A program made the position numbers and the translations under genes. Positions 61,088 through 64,000 of a stretch of 64,000 nucleotides of DNA are shown here, piece after piece. Source of the stretch: Paralysiella testudinis (GTDB lineage Bacteria > Pseudomonadota > Gammaproteobacteria > Burkholderiales > Neisseriaceae); the NCBI RefSeq assembly GCF_016894345.1, contig NZ_CP069798.1:2827248-2891247 (forward strand), given 5' to 3'. Numbering within the stretch: the stretch's first letter is position 1; each line of letters begins with the position of its first letter. The notes below the pieces were generated by a model. It was given only the letters and a program-made list of their open reading frames with translations. It was not told the DNA's origin and did no database searches.

Positions 61088-62158
61088 TTAAAACCCGGCA
61101 TACATACGGCCAAAATTAAACACATTGTGCGGATCAAAAGTGTGCTTAAGCCGCCGGTGAATGCTCATTAAGGCGGTGGGCAGCGGGGTGAATACGGTTT
61201 CACCTTGGCGCGGTGTGCCGCGGAATAAGGTGGCGTGGCCGCCGGCTTTTTGCGCCGCCGCACGAATGGGCGCGGCATCGGCATCGGTGCGGTACCAACG
61301 CTGGCCGCCGCCCCACTCCAACAACACCGCACCCTTTAAAGCCAGCGGCGCGGTGGTGTCGGGCAGGCTCAGCCGCCACAGCCGCTCGCCCGCAGCCAAA
61401 TCGTTAAAAAACGGCAAGGTCTGCTCGCGCACACCATACCACAGCATCGCCGCTTCGCCCGGCGGCAGTAATTCGCCCCCCAAGGCCGCACACGCCGCCG
61501 ACACCGCGGCCGCCGCGCCGCCTAAGCGCAAACTGAGCACGCCTTGCGTCCACAGGCTGCCTGAAAGCGGCAAGGGCTGCCCATGCCAAGCATTGAGTTT
61601 TTCAATCGCCGCGGCTTGCGGCAGATGAAATTGCAAGGTGGCTTGTGCCGGCGGTTGCGGCAACACTTTGAGCGATACTTCGGTAATCAGCCCCAAAGTG
61701 CCCAGCGACCCGGCCAGCAAGCGCGACACATCATAACCGGCCACATTTTTCATCACCCGCCCGCCAAAATTCAAACATTGGCCGCGGCCATCCAGCAATT
61801 GCGCACCCAACACAAAATCCTTCACCGCCCCCGCCTGCGCGCGGCGCGGCCCGGCCAAACCGGCCGCCACACAGCCGCCCACGGTGGCATGGGCGCCGAA
61901 AAACGGCGGCTCAAACGCCAGCATTTGCCCGCATTCGTCTAGCGCGGCGGCAATATCGGCCAAACGCGTGCCGCAGCGGGCGGTGAGCACCAATTCAGCC
62001 GGATCATAGTCGACAATACCGGCGTAATCACGGGTGTGCAGCACCGCATCGAAAGCCGCTTGTTCGCCGTAAAAATCTTTGCTGCCGCTGCCGCGTATGC
62101 GCAAATGCACGTCGTTGGCGGCGGCATGGGCAATCTGTTGCTGCCATTGCTGGAACAT
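61088..62158 (-). CDS. glcE: glycolate oxidase FAD-binding subunit
   Basis: GlcE is the second FAD-type subunit of the GlcDEF complex. The product is 356 aa. The FAD_binding_4 domain has RIRGSGSKDFYGEQAAFDAV, AELVLTARCGTRLADIAAAL, FGAHATVGGCVAAGLAGPRR and GGRVMKNVAGYDVSRLLAGS, all typical of GlcE. The C terminus ends TFDPHNVFNFGRMYAGF, the usual end of this family. GlcD is not in the window; it would be needed for activity. Confidence 0.94.
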   Translation of the reverse strand: MFQQWQQQIAHAAANDVHLRIRGSGSKDFYGEQAAFDAVLHTRDYAGIVDYDPAELVLTARCGTRLADIAAALDECGQMLAFEPPFFGAHATVGGCVAAGLAGPRRAQAGAVKDFVLGAQLLDGRGQCLNFGGRVMKNVAGYDVSRLLAGSLGTLGLITEVSLKVLPQPPAQATLQFHLPQAAAIEKLNAWHGQPLPLSGSLWTQGVLSLRLGGAAAAVSAACAALGGELLPPGEAAMLWYGVREQTLPFFNDLAAGERLWRLSLPDTTAPLALKGAVLLEWGGGQRWYRTDADAAPIRAAAQKAGGHATLFRGTPRQGETVFTPLPTALMSIHRRLKHTFDPHNVFNFGRMYAGF

Positions 62159-62198
62159 GGTGTTTTCCTAATATTGATATGAGTTTTCAGGCAGCCTT

Positions 62199-62302
62199 AT
62201 ATCCATTCAAAAAAGTAAGATGACAAGGCGGCGAGCCGAAGACAATACAGATAGTACGGCAAGGCGAGGCAACACAGTCAGGTTGCTTTTTTGAATGGAT
62301 AT
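62199..62302. repeat. palindromic modular repeat, copy H (104 bp, short form, different arms)
   Basis: The arms are ATATCCATTCAAAAAAGTAA and its approximate complement TTGCTTTTTTGAATGGATAT. The core GGCGGCGAGCCGAAGACAATACAGATAGTACGG..GGCGAGGC is as elsewhere. Its last base is the first base of the ybaK stop complement (TTA at 62302-62304). Confidence 0.85.
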
Positions 62303-62787
62303 TAACTGGCTACGCCCACCGTTACCGCCTGCGGATTCAAACAACACAAATCCACCGCCGCCATCGACACCAAAAAGCCGCGCTTGCCGCCGTTGATGTA
62401 GATTTGGGGCAAGGCCAAAATGCTTTCTTCCACATACACCGGCAACGGCGTTTTGGTGCCGAAGGGGCTGGTGCCGCCCAATAAATAGCCGGTCCATTTG
62501 TGCGCCTGCTCGGCACTGGCCGGCTCGATGTGCTTCATGCCCAATGTGCGCGCCAATTGGCGGGTAGACACCTGCTTATCGCCATGCATCAGCACAATCA
62601 AGCCTTGTTTGTGTTCATTGGCCAGCACGATGGTTTTAATCACCATATGCTCGGCCACGCCCAAGGCCGCCGCCGAATGCGCGGTGCCGCCGTGTTCTAT
62701 ATAGTCGTATTCGTGCGGATGAAACGCCACCGCGTGTTGGCGCAAAAAACGAATGGCGGCGGTGATGGGGTATTTTTGTTTGCTCAT
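62302..62787 (-). CDS. ybaK: Cys-tRNA(Pro)/Cys-tRNA deacylase YbaK
   Basis: YbaK removes cysteine wrongly loaded on tRNA-Pro. The product is 161 aa. YPITAAIRFLRQHAVAFHPH, GTAHSAAALGVAEHMVIKTI (conserved catalytic Lys in VIKT), LIVLMHGDKQVSTRQLARTL and WTGYLLGGTSPFGTKTPLPV (GGxSPFG loop) identify the YbaK/EbsC family. It is cytoplasmic. The stop codon lies at the edge of repeat copy H. Confidence 0.93.
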   Translation of the reverse strand: MSKQKYPITAAIRFLRQHAVAFHPHEYDYIEHGGTAHSAAALGVAEHMVIKTIVLANEHKQGLIVLMHGDKQVSTRQLARTLGMKHIEPASAEQAHKWTGYLLGGTSPFGTKTPLPVYVEESILALPQIYINGGKRGFLVSMAAVDLCCLNPQAVTVGVAS

Positions 62788-62892
62788 GGCACAAATACGG
62801 CGGTAATTGAAGAAGGTCTTTATAGCGCCTGATGCTTTTCAGGCAGCCTTTTAAAGGCGCTGAAAGCAGAAGCGGCAAGCAATGGCCTATGT

Positions 62893-62998
62893 TATAGTGG
62901 ATTAAATTTGAATCAAGACAAGGCGGCGAGCCGCAGACAGTACAGATAGTACGACAAGGCGAGCCAACGCGGTATTGGTTCAAATTTAATTCACTATA
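62893..62998. repeat. palindromic modular repeat, copy I (106 bp, short form, TATAGTGGATTAAATTT arms)
   Basis: The arms TATAGTGGATTAAATTTGAA and the near complement (TATAGTGAATTAAATTTGAA) are the spelling familiar from short repeats of other neisseriae. The core is the same as in the other copies. It lies about 45 bases upstream of ridA and could affect its promoter. Confidence 0.85.
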
Positions 62999-63042
62999 CC
63001 ATAAGCCTTTCTCTACTCAACCCTGCACACAAAGGAAGCAGC

Positions 63043-63393
63043 ATGACCATCCAGCATTACCAACCCACCGCCCGCCTCTCCAACGCCACTGTGGCCAACG
63101 GCTTTGTGTTTTTGGCCGGACAAGTGCCGGAAAACGAAGATGCCGACGTTACCGCCCAAACCGCCAATGTATTGGCACAAATCGACGCCATTCTAGCCGC
63201 TTGCGGCTCCGACAAAGCGCATATTTGCGAAGCGGTGATTTACCTGCCCAACCTGGCCGACTACGCCGGCATGAACGCCGCTTGGGATGCCTGGGTACAA
63301 CCCGGCGCCACCCCCGCCCGCGCCTGCGTACAAGCGGCGTTGGCCAATCCGAAATGGAAAGTGGAAATCAAACTGACCGCCGTGCAAAAATAA
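63043..63393 (+). CDS. RidA-family protein
   Basis: The product is 116 aa of YjgF/YER057c/UK114 fold. LSNATVANGFVFLAGQVPEN, VTAQTANVLAQIDAILAACG, HICEAVIYLPNLADYAGMNA and PGATPARACVQAALANPKWK show the family pattern, with the conserved Arg of PARACV that binds the imine/carboxylate substrate. RidA proteins remove reactive enamine/imine intermediates; this subgroup looks like the YoaB type and its deaminase activity is not certain. The ribosome site is AAGGAAG. A DUS-pair terminator follows. Confidence 0.88.
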   Translation: MTIQHYQPTARLSNATVANGFVFLAGQVPENEDADVTAQTANVLAQIDAILAACGSDKAHICEAVIYLPNLADYAGMNAAWDAWVQPGATPARACVQAALANPKWKVEIKLTAVQK

Positions 63394-63404
63394 ACGGCGC
63401 CAAC

Positions 63405-63450
63405 AAAAAAGGCTGCCTGAAAACGTTGTTATCGTTTTCAGGCAGCCTTT
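63405..63450. terminator. DUS-pair terminator between ridA and the OmpA-family gene
   Basis: AAAAAAGGCTGCCTGAAAACG - TTGTTAT - CGTTTTCAGGCAGCCTTTTT forms a long perfect stem with A/T runs, serving both convergent genes. Confidence 0.92.
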
Positions 63451-63475
63451 TTACTGCCAAAACCACAAAGCGTGT

Positions 63476-64000
63476 TTATTGCGCTTTCGGGTTGATGGTG
63501 ATTTCCACACGGCGGTTTTTGGCACGGCCTTCCACTGTGGCATTAGACGCCACCGGCATGCGCGAGCCGTAGCCCATGGTGCTGATGCGGTTGGCGGCCA
63601 CGCCACGGTTGGTTAGGAAGCCAGCCACCGATTGGGCGCGTTGTTGCGACAAGGGATTGTTGATGGCATCGGTGCCGGTGTTATCGGTATGGCCGCTCAC
63701 GCTGATGGTGGTGTCGGTGTATTTGGCCAGCACATCGGCCACCGAAGTGAGCGAGCCGGTGGCGGCGCTGTTAAGTGCGGCGCTGCCGGTGGCGAAGGTA
63801 ATGCTTTCTGGCATTACCAGCTTGATTTGATCACCCACGCGCGCCACTTCCACCGGCGTGTTGGCCAGCTGGTCGCGCAAAAGTTTTTCTTGGTAATCCA
63901 TATAACCGCCGACACCGGCGCCGATGGCACCGCAAGCCAGCGCCGAATTGCGCGCGCCGGTGCTGCCATGCGTGAGAGCGCCAACAATGCCGCATGTGGC
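63476..64000 (-). CDS. OmpA-family peptidoglycan-binding protein (YiaD-like), 5' end outside the window
   Basis: The 3' part, about 174 codons. A Gly-rich hydrophobic stretch (ACGAIGAGVGGYMDYQEKLL) precedes the OmpA domain: ITFATGSAALNSAATGSLTS, ISVSGHTDNTGTDAINNPLS (peptidoglycan-binding Asp), QQRAQSVAGFLTNRGVAANR and MGYGSRMPVASNATVEGRAK with the Arg of GRAKNRRVEI. Similar proteins (YiaD) are outer-membrane lipoproteins with a glycine zipper. The frame is open to the window edge, so the start and signal peptide are not visible. Confidence 0.85.
   Translation of the reverse strand, partial: ATCGIVGALTHGSTGARNSALACGAIGAGVGGYMDYQEKLLRDQLANTPVEVARVGDQIKLVMPESITFATGSAALNSAATGSLTSVADVLAKYTDTTISVSGHTDNTGTDAINNPLSQQRAQSVAGFLTNRGVAANRISTMGYGSRMPVASNATVEGRAKNRRVEITINPKAQ

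Noticed and set aside
1..64000. tRNA, rRNA or CRISPR array
   Set aside because: No cloverleaf-type sequence with a GGTTCRA loop, no rRNA text, and no regularly spaced repeats were seen; the many short repeats are DUS and palindromic elements without spacer structure.

Overview
The window is chromosomal DNA of a Neisseriaceae bacterium. The 12-base word AGGCTGCCTGAA (or its complement TTCAGGCAGCCT) occurs dozens of times, between genes, in terminators and inside genes. This is the Simonsiella-type dialect of the neisserial DNA uptake sequence (DUS), not the meningococcal/gonococcal form. The gene set agrees: a ZnuD-like zinc receptor with a Zur box, EF-P with Arg32 next to EarP, a Neisseria-type GyrA with an acidic insert, TamA/TamB and WaaA. 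No tRNA, rRNA or CRISPR was seen. The species cannot be fixed from this window.

Layout. 1-4.3 kb is a decayed two-partner-secretion/polymorphic-toxin locus. It holds a TpsA N-terminal fragment split by a 173-bp MITE, a broken GH-E nuclease tip, an IS481-family copy, a surviving ankyrin protein (probable immunity), a haemagglutinin-repeat fragment and an IS5-family element with a nested repeat. 4.6-7.5 kb is a minus-strand run (yhcB-like, apaG, pgpA, thiL, small hypothetical). 7.7-7.9 kb holds a candidate small RNA. 8.2-16.2 kb carries tamA-tamB and waaA-truC. 16.3-18.8 kb carries the znuD-like gene. 19.3-23.6 kb has a GntP-type permease divergent from a CoA-transferase, then a VOC protein. 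23.6-30 kb has guaB, a DUF4124 protein, a cupin/JmjC-like protein, a DKNYY protein and uvrB.

30.2-36.1 kb is the wreck of a Mu-like prophage that kept its gene order: S24 repressor remnant, Ner, a gene fusing MuA pieces, the large terminase and a MuF-type toxin tip, an overlapping small probable immunity gene, and a head-protease fragment joined to a truncated UnbV/FG-GAP gene. A second IS481 copy sits in its control region, inverted relative to the first copy 33 kb away.

36.5-51.2 kb is housekeeping: a hydrolase, xthA, pyrE, a second hydrolase, aqpZ, pta, a HerA-like ATPase, a TetR regulator, murB, a MATE pump, efp and earP. 51.2-54.5 kb holds a DnaA-box cluster and gyrA, with isoleucine at the main quinolone-resistance position. 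54.6-55.8 kb is a broken IS110-family element whose empty site survives elsewhere in the window. 56-64 kb has bfd, glcB, glcF, glcE (glyoxylate/glycolate use; no glcD in view), ybaK, ridA and the 3' part of an OmpA-family gene.

A family of small palindromic repeats runs through everything. At least eight copies share a core and come in lengths of about 104, 154 and 204 bp. Their end arms differ between copies but stay self-complementary within each copy. Several sit exactly at stop codons, so they form the 3' ends of host genes. The two observations I rate highest are these modular repeats and the phage-derived chimeric toxin gene with its overlapping partner. The GyrA residue is the one with direct phenotypic meaning.
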